DNA from: Candidatus Cloacimonadota bacterium | GTDB taxonomy: Bacteria > Cloacimonadota > Cloacimonadia > Cloacimonadales > TCS61 | Assembly: GCA_027858325.1 (NCBI GenBank) | Contig: JAQICU010000324.1 | Location: 1 to 11,605 of the forward strand | DNA length: 11,605 nucleotides | Direction: 5' to 3' | Shown: positions 1-8,400 of the stretch, one piece after another | How positions within the stretch are numbered: the first letter of the stretch is position 1 | How the letters are laid out: every line of letters starts with the position of its first letter | Notes under the pieces: generated by a model | What the model saw: the letters and a program-made list of their open reading frames with translations, nothing else | Told to the model about the DNA's origin: nothing | Database searches by the model: none | Translations under genes and position numbers: made by a program

Positions 1-42
1 ATAATATATAATAATTCTTTAGTGTTTTTTAATTATTGGAAC
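1..42. other. AT-rich region after the last gene; no clear terminator
   Basis: Downstream of the Mut7-C stop. It contains a 7-bp all-A/T inverted repeat (10-16 with 31-37, 14-base loop), too weak to be called a terminator. Nothing else is recognised before the window edge. Confidence 0.4.
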
Positions 43-510
43 TTATATTGTCAATAAATTCTTAAGTTTGTTCATCATATCATCATAATGTGAGCCTTGC
101 CAGAAAATCTTACCACATTTTCGACAAATTTTAAATTCAGTAAAATAATGTTTCACTCTTTCAGGAACTAAACTACCAATTTTCTCTGTTTGCATTTCTT
201 GTAATTTATGGTTACATTTTAAGCATCTTGAGAATATTATTGCATGGTTTAATTCAAGCATATGCGCTATCTCCTGCAATTGTTTATCATATTTTACTGA
301 CCTGATCAATATTCTATTAAAATCCTCTTTTCTTTTGGCAATTTTATTACTTCTTGTTAAGAAAATTCTTCGTTCTTTAGAGCAAAGGGATATTTTTTTT
401 TCTATACTAATACTTTTATAAACTACACTATCATATCCCAACATTCGCAACCATTTAACAAGCTTGCCTAAATTTTCATCTAATAAAAATTTTTTATTGT
501 TTTTTGCCAT
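43..510 (-). CDS. Mut7-C RNase-domain protein with zinc ribbon
   Basis: A 155-residue protein of the Mut7-C (formerly DUF82) family, a PIN-like domain predicted to be an RNase and usually followed by a zinc ribbon. Seen here: the N-terminal LLDENLGKLVKWLRMLGYD motif, with the expected acidic residue Asp11; a central RIFLTRS segment; two cysteine pairs, C96-x2-C99 and C129-x2-C132, that can bind zinc; and the closing motif GKIFWQGSHYDDMM, typical of the family. Some members carry an extra N-terminal ubiquitin-like domain; this one does not. Catalytic activity has not been established for most of the family, so RNase is a domain-based prediction. The ATG at 510 is five bases after the mlaF stop and has no convincing Shine-Dalgarno sequence, so the gene probably rides on the operon transcript. 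A role in lipid transport is not indicated. The stop leaves 42 bases to the window edge. Confidence 0.88.
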   Translation of the reverse strand: MAKNNKKFLLDENLGKLVKWLRMLGYDSVVYKSISIEKKISLCSKERRIFLTRSNKIAKRKEDFNRILIRSVKYDKQLQEIAHMLELNHAIIFSRCLKCNHKLQEMQTEKIGSLVPERVKHYFTEFKICRKCGKIFWQGSHYDDMMNKLKNLLTI

Positions 511-515
511 AAATA

Positions 516-1256
516 TTAAAATGAGCCTACTTCAAAGAATGTTCTTACTTCGTGAATATCAGTTTTTTTTGCATCTTCCAAAGTTCCACTAAATAGTAAT
601 CTTCCCTCATCAATAAAAATAATTCTATCGGCAATTCGATGAATGCTGGCAAGTTCATGAGTCACAATTACAATGGTCATATTAAGCAGATCTTTCAGTT
701 TCAAGATCAATTCATCAAGAGAAGCACTAGTCAATGGATCAAGACCAGATGAGGGTTCATCACAGATCAAGATATCAGGATCCAGCGCAATTGCCCTAGC
801 CAGAGCAGCTCTTTTTTTCATTCCACCGGAAAGTTCTGAGGGCACCATATTTATGGCATGACTCAGATTAACCAGATCTAGTTTTACTTTTATCATTTTT
901 TCAATCACATTCTTTGAAAGTTTCGTATGCTGTTCTAAAGGAATTGCAACATTGTCAAAGATACTAAGAGAATTTAGTAGTGCTCCATTCTGAAACAGCA
1001 TTCCGATTCTACTGAGGATATCATCAAATTCCTGCTCATCTATTGAAGTTACTTCTTTACCAAAGATCTTTACCGAACCGGAGAAAGGTTGATAGAGTTT
1101 AAGAATATTCTTGATAAAAGTAGTTTTACCGCAACCGCTTCCTCCCAAAATCACAGTTATTTCCTGAGGATAAATATCCACAGAAATATTATCCAATATT
1201 GTTTCCTCACCATATTTGGCAACTAGATTCTTAACTGATATTATTGGTTCTTTCAT
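516..1256 (-). CDS. mlaF: MlaF-family ATP-binding subunit of lipid transporter
   Basis: This is the cytoplasmic ATPase that powers the MCE transporter. All ABC elements are present and intact over 246 residues: Walker A GGSGCGKT at 38-45, Q-loop Gln89 in MLFQNGALLNSLSIFDNV (the MlaF-type sequence after the Q-loop), signature LSGG at 142-145 followed by MKKRAALARA, Walker B ILICDE at 162-167, D-loop SGLD at 170-173 and switch His200. The chain ends in VRTFFEVGSF, the usual short tail of this family. The length is close to other MlaF proteins. It starts inside the mlaE stop (ATGA, four bases shared) and has no Shine-Dalgarno site, so its translation should depend on mlaE. The ATPase is the last of the four transporter genes here, unlike in the E. 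coli mla operon, where it is first. Confidence 0.95.
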   Translation of the reverse strand: MKEPIISVKNLVAKYGEETILDNISVDIYPQEITVILGGSGCGKTTFIKNILKLYQPFSGSVKIFGKEVTSIDEQEFDDILSRIGMLFQNGALLNSLSIFDNVAIPLEQHTKLSKNVIEKMIKVKLDLVNLSHAINMVPSELSGGMKKRAALARAIALDPDILICDEPSSGLDPLTSASLDELILKLKDLLNMTIVIVTHELASIHRIADRIIFIDEGRLLFSGTLEDAKKTDIHEVRTFFEVGSF

Positions 1257-2326
1257 ATTTTAAAATAGAAGATCAAGCTATTTAGCGCATCTAGAATGAT
1301 CACCCAGAATATTGAAGCAACAACTGCCTGAGTAGTAACCTTCCCTACCCCTTCTGCGCCACCTTTCACATTAAATCCGTAGTAACTTCCAATAATTACA
1401 ATAACCCATGCAAAGAAATAACTTTTACCTAATCCGATAACAGCATCTTTTAGAGTAAGAATCTCAAATACTCTATTAATAAAAACAGTTGCACTTAGAT
1501 CAAGGTAGGTTACGGCTATGATAAGACCGCCAAATATTCCGATCAATGTTGATGCTGTTACTAAAAGTGGGATACAGATCGTTATGGCATGGAATTTGGG
1601 AACGACAATATATCGTATTGGATTTATCGCCATCATTTTCAGTGCATCGATCTCTTCTGTAACCTGCATGGTAGCTATCTCTGAAGCTATTGATGATCCA
1701 CTTCTACCTGCCAGAATTATCTCGGTAAGTATAGGTCCCATTTCAGTGACCATAGATACAGCCATGAGATCGGCAACAAATATATTAGCCCCAAATTGTC
1801 GTAATTGTGCGGCGGATTGCAAAGCCAGTATCAGACCAAGGATCATTGAGAGTAAGGCAATTATTCCCAGCGCATCCACCCCAATGAACAAAGCCTGCTG
1901 AATTACTGAACCCTTGCGTTGCCCTTTCTTATTGAAAATACCCACAAATGACCAGTAGGAGATATCGGCGATCAAATATGTTCCATCCTTAACAGATTTA
2001 AGAAAAGTTATAAAACCGGAACCAAGTTGAGTAAAGATATCTATTTTTTTTTCAGCTATAATTGGGCTTAACTCTGCTGAAGTGAATGTAGCATAAGCTA
2101 TTCTCACCATTTCATTCATAGATAAGGAATCTGCAGGGTGAAGTTCCAATTGCGATAATATCTCATCAATAAAAGCAATACCTGCACTATCTATCTTTGA
2201 GATCTCCTGCAGATCAATCGTAGTAATCGCATTATCAATATATTTGTAAAACTCAATATTCAAAGCTGGTACTGTATGCTTTGTAAGTTCTCCATCAAGG
2301 AATAATGATTGTGCTCTATATTCCAT
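1253..2326 (-). CDS. mlaE: MlaE-family lipid ABC permease with N-terminal STAS domain
   Basis: This is the inner-membrane permease of the lipid transporter. Residues about 1-90 form a STAS-like domain equivalent to MlaB, with the conserved turn IDLQEISKIDSAGIAFIDEI. Ser47 occupies the place of the MlaB threonine in its D-T-A-G motif. An amphipathic stretch (about 95-140) leads to the permease. The family signature runs at about 193-245: MGPILTEIILAGRSGSSIAS, then MQVTEEIDALKMMAINPIRY and VVPK. Further hydrophobic segments lie near 145-172, 247-275, 300-318 and 333-355. The length of 357 residues matches STAS-fused members; plain MlaE is about 260. The ATG follows the lipoprotein stop by one base and has only a partial GAG upstream, so translation is probably coupled. 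The last four bases overlap the ATPase start. The E. coli system uses a separate mlaB gene; no other STAS gene is visible here, so the fused domain most likely contacts the ATPase in cis. Direction of lipid transport cannot be read from the sequence. Confidence 0.94.
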   Translation of the reverse strand: MEYRAQSLFLDGELTKHTVPALNIEFYKYIDNAITTIDLQEISKIDSAGIAFIDEILSQLELHPADSLSMNEMVRIAYATFTSAELSPIIAEKKIDIFTQLGSGFITFLKSVKDGTYLIADISYWSFVGIFNKKGQRKGSVIQQALFIGVDALGIIALLSMILGLILALQSAAQLRQFGANIFVADLMAVSMVTEMGPILTEIILAGRSGSSIASEIATMQVTEEIDALKMMAINPIRYIVVPKFHAITICIPLLVTASTLIGIFGGLIIAVTYLDLSATVFINRVFEILTLKDAVIGLGKSYFFAWVIVIIGSYYGFNVKGGAEGVGKVTTQAVVASIFWVIILDALNSLIFYFKI

Positions 2327-2327
2327 A

Positions 2328-4460
2328 CTATCTCAGGAAATAAGTTATTCTCAAGAACAAGCTGTGCTCTTTAACCAAATAAGAGATATCGTATTCCTCA
2401 CCTAACTTTTTCAAATTAAATTTGTAATCAAGTGAGATATGTTTAAGTAAATTTAATTTAACAGAATTTTCCCATTCAAACGTATATTCACCAACATTAT
2501 CGAATGGAAAATAGAAATCTGCATCTGTAGAATAAGTTAGATTAAAAGGAAGCTGGAAATTACCGACAAGCGACATTTCGGTTCCTGTGTTTTTTGTGGA
2601 AGCTAATTCAAAGTATTTTCTATGTTCAATACCGTTATTATCTTCATATGTCCCTGCCGGATCATAAACAAAGACATCTCTATTGAAAAATTGCCTAAAG
2701 CCAAACCCTGCTCTAAAACTCAAATTCGCTCGTGATAAATTTAAGATTCGATAGTTAATACCAACTCCTTCTTTTAATTCTATTGGAAAGAAGGATGATT
2801 TTGTTTGTATTTTGTCAGAGTATACACTATCGCCCAACGCTTCACCATTTTCATCAAATTTTTGAGAATAAAATTCTTCAGAACTATATTGTGTTTCATC
2901 GAAGAAATGTGACTTTGCATCAAATCTGCCGTAGAAACCAAGATCTTTTATAAAATAATAAATTCCTGTATTTTTTATATTGATATCATCTGAAGCAAGA
3001 CGAAAATCAGTATCCGAAGATTTTGATACACCCAGATCAATAACACTTTTCATATTGTAATATAGTGGATCTTTATCGTAAATGAGATAATTTTCCAGTT
3101 GTGAATTCATGGTAATGGTTATTTCAGGATCATCTTCATTTAACTCATTATCAATATTCATGTTCCCATTAATGTGAATTGCACTTGATAACTTAAGTGG
3201 CTCTTTAGAGGCTGCTAAAAAACTTTCCTCTAAAATCCCAGCTCCAGCCATATTGGTAGGGTTTCCCTCTTCATCGGTTTCCATAACAATCGTTAGTTTC
3301 TGTACGCTACCTTCTTCAATTAGAACAGTAGTAAAATCTGAGTAAGTATTAAATGGTTCATTATTTAAAGTTATTTTATAATGTCCCGGTCTTAGAACCC
3401 ATATTTTTTCCTGCTCACCAAGCTCTACTTCTGCCGGGAATTCACTGCCATAACTTTCCCCGTCATCCATATCAAATAACTCATAAATAACTTTGGCGAA
3501 GTTTCTACTCTCATCAATAATCTCGACTATTAAACAACCCCAATCAGGTTCCACAATTGTTTTATAACGCGGATAAATTTTAATATTCTTTTTGATCATT
3601 TTTTTGTCCTGATTTCCAGAGCCATATTCGATAGAATAAGCACCTTCCATCAACGGAAGCGCTTCTCCTATTTTAGCAGATCTTTCATATCCATATTTAT
3701 CATAGATCTTATAATATGGTTCATTTTCTGTTCTTGTGATAGCTGGCACTAACAGGAGCCCTTTCCCGGCATTATCTTCTTCCGAATCAAGTATTTCAAC
3801 TAGTGCAGGATCAATCTCTAACGATATAACATCTTGCGCAATAATCGCTTGGGCACCATTAGTATTATGAATATTGACCTTAGCAGCAAATTTGTCAATT
3901 TCATCTAAAAGAATTTCGTTTACTGTTTGTGTAAAAGTATCAAAATCCTGTTGTAACAACACTCTTTCTATATTGGCTGAATGAGTTACCAATGGTTTTT
4001 CTATTTTTCTTTTTCGATATGTAAAATCGATATTCAGTCTTGCCTGATAGAGTGTTTCGGAAATATACATCTCAATATTATTTATACTAGTATCGATCAC
4101 ATAATCCGGATCGGAAGTAAACAGCTCTCTTTGTGTATTCTTGAACATATTGTAACTATCAAGTCGTTTTTTAACTATATTTGGAATTATCTTTGAAAGT
4201 TTGACACCCCAAAGATTATTATCGGAATAAGTAATACGCGGTCCGAAATGTCGAACAACGATCTGTTTTCTATTATAGGTTCTAGGAATTTTTGTATCCT
4301 CTATATAAACAGATTGATCAAATGGCTCATCCAACCTGAGCTCATCTTTTTCCGAATGAGAGTAGTATTCAAGAATGAAGTAGTTCCTGGGAACAATATT
4401 TCTAGTCATACACCCAAATAAAAATATGATTGATAGACTAATTACTATAATTTTTTTCAT
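2328..4460 (-). CDS. PqiC-like lipoprotein fused to a predicted outer-membrane beta-barrel
   Basis: Likely the outer-membrane component of the adjacent MCE transporter. The ATG at 4460 gives a lipoprotein signal (MKKIIVISLSIIFLFGC, lipobox LFGC, lipidated Cys17); Met and not Asp follows the Cys, so outer-membrane sorting is expected. It is preceded by GGAGAAG with GGAG eight bases upstream. A GTG at 4511 would bury the signal and was not used. Residues about 26-195 resemble the ABC-transport auxiliary lipoprotein family (PqiC/YmbA): a YFILEYY start, PRTYNRKQIVVR, ITYSDNNLWG, and the LD-to-helix pattern ending in a long amphipathic helix. Residues about 232-395 form two beta-rich, PEGA-like repeats (LMEGAYSIEY; LRPGHYKITLN). 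Residues about 405-710 alternate polar and hydrophobic residues with many aromatics (GVGINYRILNL, LSFRAGFGFRQFF) and end in LFLRITYFLR, which looks like a barrel. PqiC relatives are usually under about 250 residues; this one has 710. The barrel assignment is by pattern only and could be a beta-rich soluble domain. The stop codon is one base before the permease ATG. Confidence 0.8.
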   Translation of the reverse strand: MKKIIVISLSIIFLFGCMTRNIVPRNYFILEYYSHSEKDELRLDEPFDQSVYIEDTKIPRTYNRKQIVVRHFGPRITYSDNNLWGVKLSKIIPNIVKKRLDSYNMFKNTQRELFTSDPDYVIDTSINNIEMYISETLYQARLNIDFTYRKRKIEKPLVTHSANIERVLLQQDFDTFTQTVNEILLDEIDKFAAKVNIHNTNGAQAIIAQDVISLEIDPALVEILDSEEDNAGKGLLLVPAITRTENEPYYKIYDKYGYERSAKIGEALPLMEGAYSIEYGSGNQDKKMIKKNIKIYPRYKTIVEPDWGCLIVEIIDESRNFAKVIYELFDMDDGESYGSEFPAEVELGEQEKIWVLRPGHYKITLNNEPFNTYSDFTTVLIEEGSVQKLTIVMETDEEGNPTNMAGAGILEESFLAASKEPLKLSSAIHINGNMNIDNELNEDDPEITITMNSQLENYLIYDKDPLYYNMKSVIDLGVSKSSDTDFRLASDDINIKNTGIYYFIKDLGFYGRFDAKSHFFDETQYSSEEFYSQKFDENGEALGDSVYSDKIQTKSSFFPIELKEGVGINYRILNLSRANLSFRAGFGFRQFFNRDVFVYDPAGTYEDNNGIEHRKYFELASTKNTGTEMSLVGNFQLPFNLTYSTDADFYFPFDNVGEYTFEWENSVKLNLLKHISLDYKFNLKKLGEEYDISYLVKEHSLFLRITYFLR

Positions 4461-4465
4461 AGTTA

Positions 4466-4472
4466 CTTCTCC
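4466..4472 (-). promoter_or_regulatory. Ribosome binding site deciding the lipoprotein start
   Basis: Minus-strand GGAGAAG lies directly after the mlaD stop codon, with GGAG eight bases before the ATG at 4460. This ATG also yields a clean lipoprotein signal, so the two lines of evidence agree. Confidence 0.75.
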
Positions 4473-4473
4473 G

Positions 4474-5403
4474 TTAGTTTCTTGATCTAATAAGAACTGA
4501 TGGGTCTTCACTGATCTGTCTGGAAAAATCGTTTAAATAGTCGATGGTTTCTTTAAGACTTTCAATTGTATTAAGCAGATCCTGCCTGCTTTCAAGATGA
4601 GTTGCATCGATGTGGGAAATTGCATCATTTGCATCAATTGTCAGTGTGTGGATATCTGTCATGATCTGTTTCAGATCCGAATCTGCAAGAGCAGAAGTGA
4701 TTTTTTCGGTACTGGAAACGATATTTTCAACTTGCCCGGATCCCATAACCTTATCTAGTCTTTCTAAAAGAGATCTAGTATTCTTTGTTATCTGCTCTAA
4801 ATCTTTTGTTATTACCTCTAGAGATGATACAGTATTTATAATTGAGCTTTGATTGTCATCAATGATCGTATCAACATTTGCTATAATATTATTTAGTCGT
4901 TTCGCATTTTCGTCGCTGGTTATATTGTTTAAGTTATTAAGTAGTAACTCAAATTTATGGGCAAGTATTTCCGCCTTTCCGGAAATACTTTCAAATGTTG
5001 ATAGTCCCGGCATAATGTAGGAACCGGCTTTTAAAAGTTCAGATTCCTCTGTTCCACCTGATATTTCGATCTGCACCAGACCGGTAATTCCAATCGGGAT
5101 CAAGGAAGCTTTCATATCACCTTTGATCGGTGTACCTGATTTTATACTCACTTTTACGATAATATCGGAAATATTCTCCAGATCAACAGAAATATCATCT
5201 ACTCTGCCAATGCCAATACCTCGATATTTAACCGGTCCACCAATCTGAAGCCCCGTTACCGATGAATCTTTATATCGAATGTAATAGATATCACGTTTTT
5301 GCATGATCTTTGTACCGGCAACCATAATGAGGAACATGACCATTAAAACAGATATTACGGTAATAAAAATGCCCAATCTGAATTTTTGTGCTTTAGTTAC
5401 CAT
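4474..5403 (-). CDS. mlaD: MCE-domain (MlaD-family) lipid-transport protein with long helical tail
   Basis: This is the periplasmic substrate-handling subunit of an Mla-type lipid ABC transporter. Residues 10-30 form one hydrophobic helix (LGIFITVISVLMVMFLIMVAG), an N-terminal inner-membrane anchor. The MCE domain spans about 38-118 and has the hallmark stretch SSVTGLQIGGPVKYRGIGIG plus a pore-loop-like segment, IPIGITGLVQIEI. From about 135 to 300 the chain is nearly all helical with repeated leucine/isoleucine heptads, and it ends in a DPSVLI motif common at MCE protein C-termini. Family members form hexameric rings, and long tails of this kind can stack into a tunnel (PqiB-like). The start was set to the ATG at 5403 because AAGGAG sits six bases upstream. 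An in-frame TTG at 5436 would add 11 residues but has no such site and lies before the ribosome site. Predicted length is 309 residues. The gene is first in the MCE cluster, and the next gene begins 13 bases after its stop. A perfect hairpin lies inside it at 4963-4990. Confidence 0.9.
   Translation of the reverse strand: MVTKAQKFRLGIFITVISVLMVMFLIMVAGTKIMQKRDIYYIRYKDSSVTGLQIGGPVKYRGIGIGRVDDISVDLENISDIIVKVSIKSGTPIKGDMKASLIPIGITGLVQIEISGGTEESELLKAGSYIMPGLSTFESISGKAEILAHKFELLLNNLNNITSDENAKRLNNIIANVDTIIDDNQSSIINTVSSLEVITKDLEQITKNTRSLLERLDKVMGSGQVENIVSSTEKITSALADSDLKQIMTDIHTLTIDANDAISHIDATHLESRQDLLNTIESLKETIDYLNDFSRQISEDPSVLIRSRN
4963..4990 (-). repeat. Perfect 11-bp inverted repeat (hairpin) inside mlaD
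   Basis: The arms AAGTATTTCCG (4963-4973) and CGGAAATACTT (4980-4990) are exact reverse complements around a six-base loop. The mlaD transcript could fold it into a stable stem with GAAAGG in the loop. It encodes residues about 138-147, just after the MCE domain and before the helical tail. There is no T-run, so it is not a terminator. Function unknown. Confidence 0.7.
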
Positions 5404-5409
5404 CGGATT

Positions 5410-5415
5410 CTCCTT
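5410..5415 (-). promoter_or_regulatory. Ribosome binding site deciding the mlaD start
   Basis: Minus-strand AAGGAG sits six bases upstream of the ATG at 5403. It is a near-ideal Shine-Dalgarno site, and it rules against the TTG start 33 bases further upstream, since it would then lie inside the coding sequence. Confidence 0.8.
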
Positions 5416-5425
5416 ATTGATGTAC

Positions 5426-5455
5426 TTCTTAAGCAATAGAATATTCTGATGTCAA
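5426..5455 (-). promoter_or_regulatory. Weak candidate promoter for the MCE operon
   Basis: The 85-base gap between sprA and the MCE gene holds a perfect TTGACA (minus strand, 5455-5450). No good -10 follows. The best at usable spacing is TAAGAA (5431-5426, 18-base spacer), matching the consensus at only three of six positions. The spacer contains a 10-base perfect palindrome, AGAATATTCT (5438-5447). No T-run terminator is visible after sprA, so the MCE genes could also be read through from sprA. Treat as a candidate only. Confidence 0.25.
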
Positions 5456-5488
5456 GTAAAATGCTTGTTACAATTATTAATCAAGTTC

Positions 5489-8400
5489 TTAAAAAATTAT
5501 TTCTATCCAGATACTAAGACGGAACATTGAGGAAGATGTTTTTCTCTTCTTATCTTCTGTCCATTCATATTCACTAGTAAGTCCAGCAGTAATGCTTTTA
5601 CTAAATTTATATGATGCCCCCGGCGTAATGCTATATGAAGTTTTTTCGATTTCTGTAATTTCTTTTTCCTGGCCTTTACTTGTTGTTTTGTCCATTGTCA
5701 TATTAAAGTTCACATCTGTGGTAATTTCATTCTTCATGTTTGTTCGTTTGAAGAATAAAATTCTTATACCCTTGGGGTTAGAAAATGACCATGAAAGATT
5801 TCCATTCATAGATTGAGAAGTTGTGTGTCGGATATCATCATAGTTAACACGATGACTAATATTTTTCAGATCAGAATAATTAAGAGAAAAACTGCTGGTA
5901 ATATTATGAATCCAATTTCCATGCCATGAAATTAATGGTGTGAGATTTATCCGGTTCTGTTCTGTATCGGCTTGTGTAAAACCGATATCACCATCCAGCA
6001 TTTCTGAATAAACATAGCTGCTTGTAAGGCGGGAACTTGTAAGTATCTTCTCGGCGTGAATCAACTTTTCAAATTCGGTAAGTGTTACAGAAACATTTGG
6101 AAAGGTTGTAGTAATCTTTAGCTTACTAATATTACTAAGTGTTGTTGTTATATCTCTTGAGTAACCAAAGTTCGATGATAAATTCCTTATGATCGGGAAG
6201 CTGGCTGAAGTTGAATAATTGTCAGTAATTGTTTTCAAGATTATTTCCTTATCATCTCCTTCTTCATCAAGAATATGCGGTAAGCCTAATTGATAAAGAA
6301 AATCGGGTCGGTCAAATCTATCATCGTAGGTTGTACGGTAAATATTACTATAAGAAACACTGATATTGCTCAATCCGCTGATATAGCTTACAATTGAAGC
6401 AAGTAGATTGCTTTTTCTCTCAGGTATAGTCGGTTGTTCAGGTTTCTTCTCAGGTTCCTTTTGTCCTTCTTCATCACCTTTCCCCGGTTCTTCCGGTGAA
6501 CCGCCTTTTAATTCCTCTCCTTCCTTTGAATCACCTTCTCCTCTTTTTTCAGGTTCCTCAAGTTTATCCTTTGGCACTTCACCTCCAAATGGTGTTCGCA
6601 TCTCCGGTTGTTCAAAATTATCTTTCTCCTCTTCTTTTATCTCTTCACCCTGCTGCTTGCCTTCTCCTTCTAAGACGACTGATTTGGAAAATTTCTTATC
6701 AAGCCAACTGGCAAGATCACGCAGCATATCTTGATTTTTTAAAGTAACTTGTCCACCAATTTTCCGATTTACTCCACCTTTGTAGTATAGTGTATCCTGC
6801 GTACCGGATTTCACATGATCATCATCGTAAGTAACAGAAACATCCCCATTGAAACTGATTATAGCATCAATATACTTTGGATCAAAACCAATTGTAATGT
6901 TTTGAGTTCTTTTTTTCTCCTCACCTATGTTATATCCTTTCCAATAGTTCTTTAACATAAGATCCCGTCTGGTAGTAAGATCGTAAGATGTTGAAATATC
7001 ACTTAAAATATCGTAATCAACACCGGATGATGTCTCAAATGTTCGAGTTTTAAATGAGTTTGTATTGGGAACCCATTGTGGGATCGAATCGGTATAAGTA
7101 TCCCAACGCCATGCAAAGGGGTCAGTATCTCGCAAAGTTAAAGTATTAGATATGGAATGCGGGAAGAAATGGAACTTATAATTTGGCAATAGTCCAATAT
7201 CTATCTTTTCTTTGGGAATCGTAAAATTATATACATGTTTAAGGGTATAGGTTGTTGTTGTATCTGCACGGTTAGCATTTGTTGCAAAAGTTTTCTGAAT
7301 ATTACCACTAATAGTAGTATTCTTTAATGTATAAGCCAATATTTTGCTTTTAGGTGTTTTAGTCTGATTTATTGTAAGATCCGCACGATACGAGAGATTT
7401 CTATTTGTCTCTCGATCTTTATCTTCGGCAAGTAGATCTTCACGCAAAATATCGGAACCCGATTTAAATCGTGGTATTCCAACTGATTGTGTTCTTGCAA
7501 GATTAAGTGGAATACTAAAACCCCATTCTGCCGGCATAAATTTATTCAAATTAATCCTGTTAGTGATGTCCAGACTTGTTTGTTGAACATATGACACACT
7601 AGTAGTTCTTCTAGCTGAAGACTGAAAATTTTCTGACCTATAATCAAGACCAATATTAAAAGTAGCAAAATCTGCGAAACTTGTTGAGAAATTTGCTCTA
7701 GTCGCAATTCCAAAATCTTCATAAGGATCAGCCACCCTGATATCATCAAAATATATTCTCCCTGTAAATTGGTTTGATGCTTCTAAACCCAAAGACATCT
7801 CTCTTACATCCGATAGACTTGGATTTCCAACTTTAGAAAGTTTGATATCTCCAATATAGTAACTTATATCATTATTGATATCTAAGTTTTTTAATTGCGT
7901 AAATTCAGAGAATTCAATTTCAAGTTCCTTCCAGCCGTCTTCATCCATAATGGTATTATATTCTTGAAGATACAAAGGTTGTTTTATCTCATAATAATTT
8001 ACTGAATCTGCCCCAAGACGAATAATCAGAGAGTCTTGTTCTTCCGGAGAATAGCCCGTAATCGGTTTCTCAGCATATACCCAATAACGTATCTTATTAT
8101 ATGAAAGAAGATTATACGGGTCCAAGAATTCCTGGGTTACCAGACCATGTTTCCTGGTTTCCAGATCATTATAGTCAATAGTTAATGATTGTTCTAATGT
8201 AACCTCACCATTTTCCTTGATAACTGTATGCGGTGCAGGTGTATAATGCTGACCCGATTGATTATCTGCAATTCCAACTTGCATAATTTCGGTATTGCTT
8301 GTTGCAACTGTCCCATCTTCGTTCTTGATAAATCCTTCTTCCCATTTATTTCCAACTATATCAAGATTCACAATTCGGACTCTTGTACTATCTTCAACTT

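Noticed and set aside
10..37. Inverted repeat after the last gene as a terminator
   Set aside because: Seven A/T pairs with a 14-base loop and no clear T-run; too weak.
1518..1901. Plus-strand open frame of 127 codons
   Set aside because: Antisense to the conserved core of mlaE; no ribosome site or domain supports it.
4461..4511. Upstream GTG start for the lipoprotein gene (17 extra residues)
   Set aside because: It would overlap mlaD and push the lipoprotein signal away from the N-terminus; the ATG at 4460 has both a ribosome site and a clean lipobox signal.
5404..5436. Upstream TTG start for the MCE gene (11 extra residues)
   Set aside because: A strong AAGGAG precedes the internal ATG at 5403 and would be inside the coding sequence if TTG were used.
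6485..6503. Short inverted repeat CGGTTC/GAACCG inside sprA
   Set aside because: Only six base pairs within a low-complexity coding stretch; expected by chance.
6413..6670. Tandem DNA repeat or CRISPR-like array
   Set aside because: Units vary in length and sequence and stay in frame; this is a biased protein linker with no fixed repeat-spacer pattern.
6408..6734. Plus-strand open frame rich in Ser, Pro and Phe
   Set aside because: Mirror image of the Glu/Pro/Lys/Gly linker of SprA; composition bias alone keeps the frame open.
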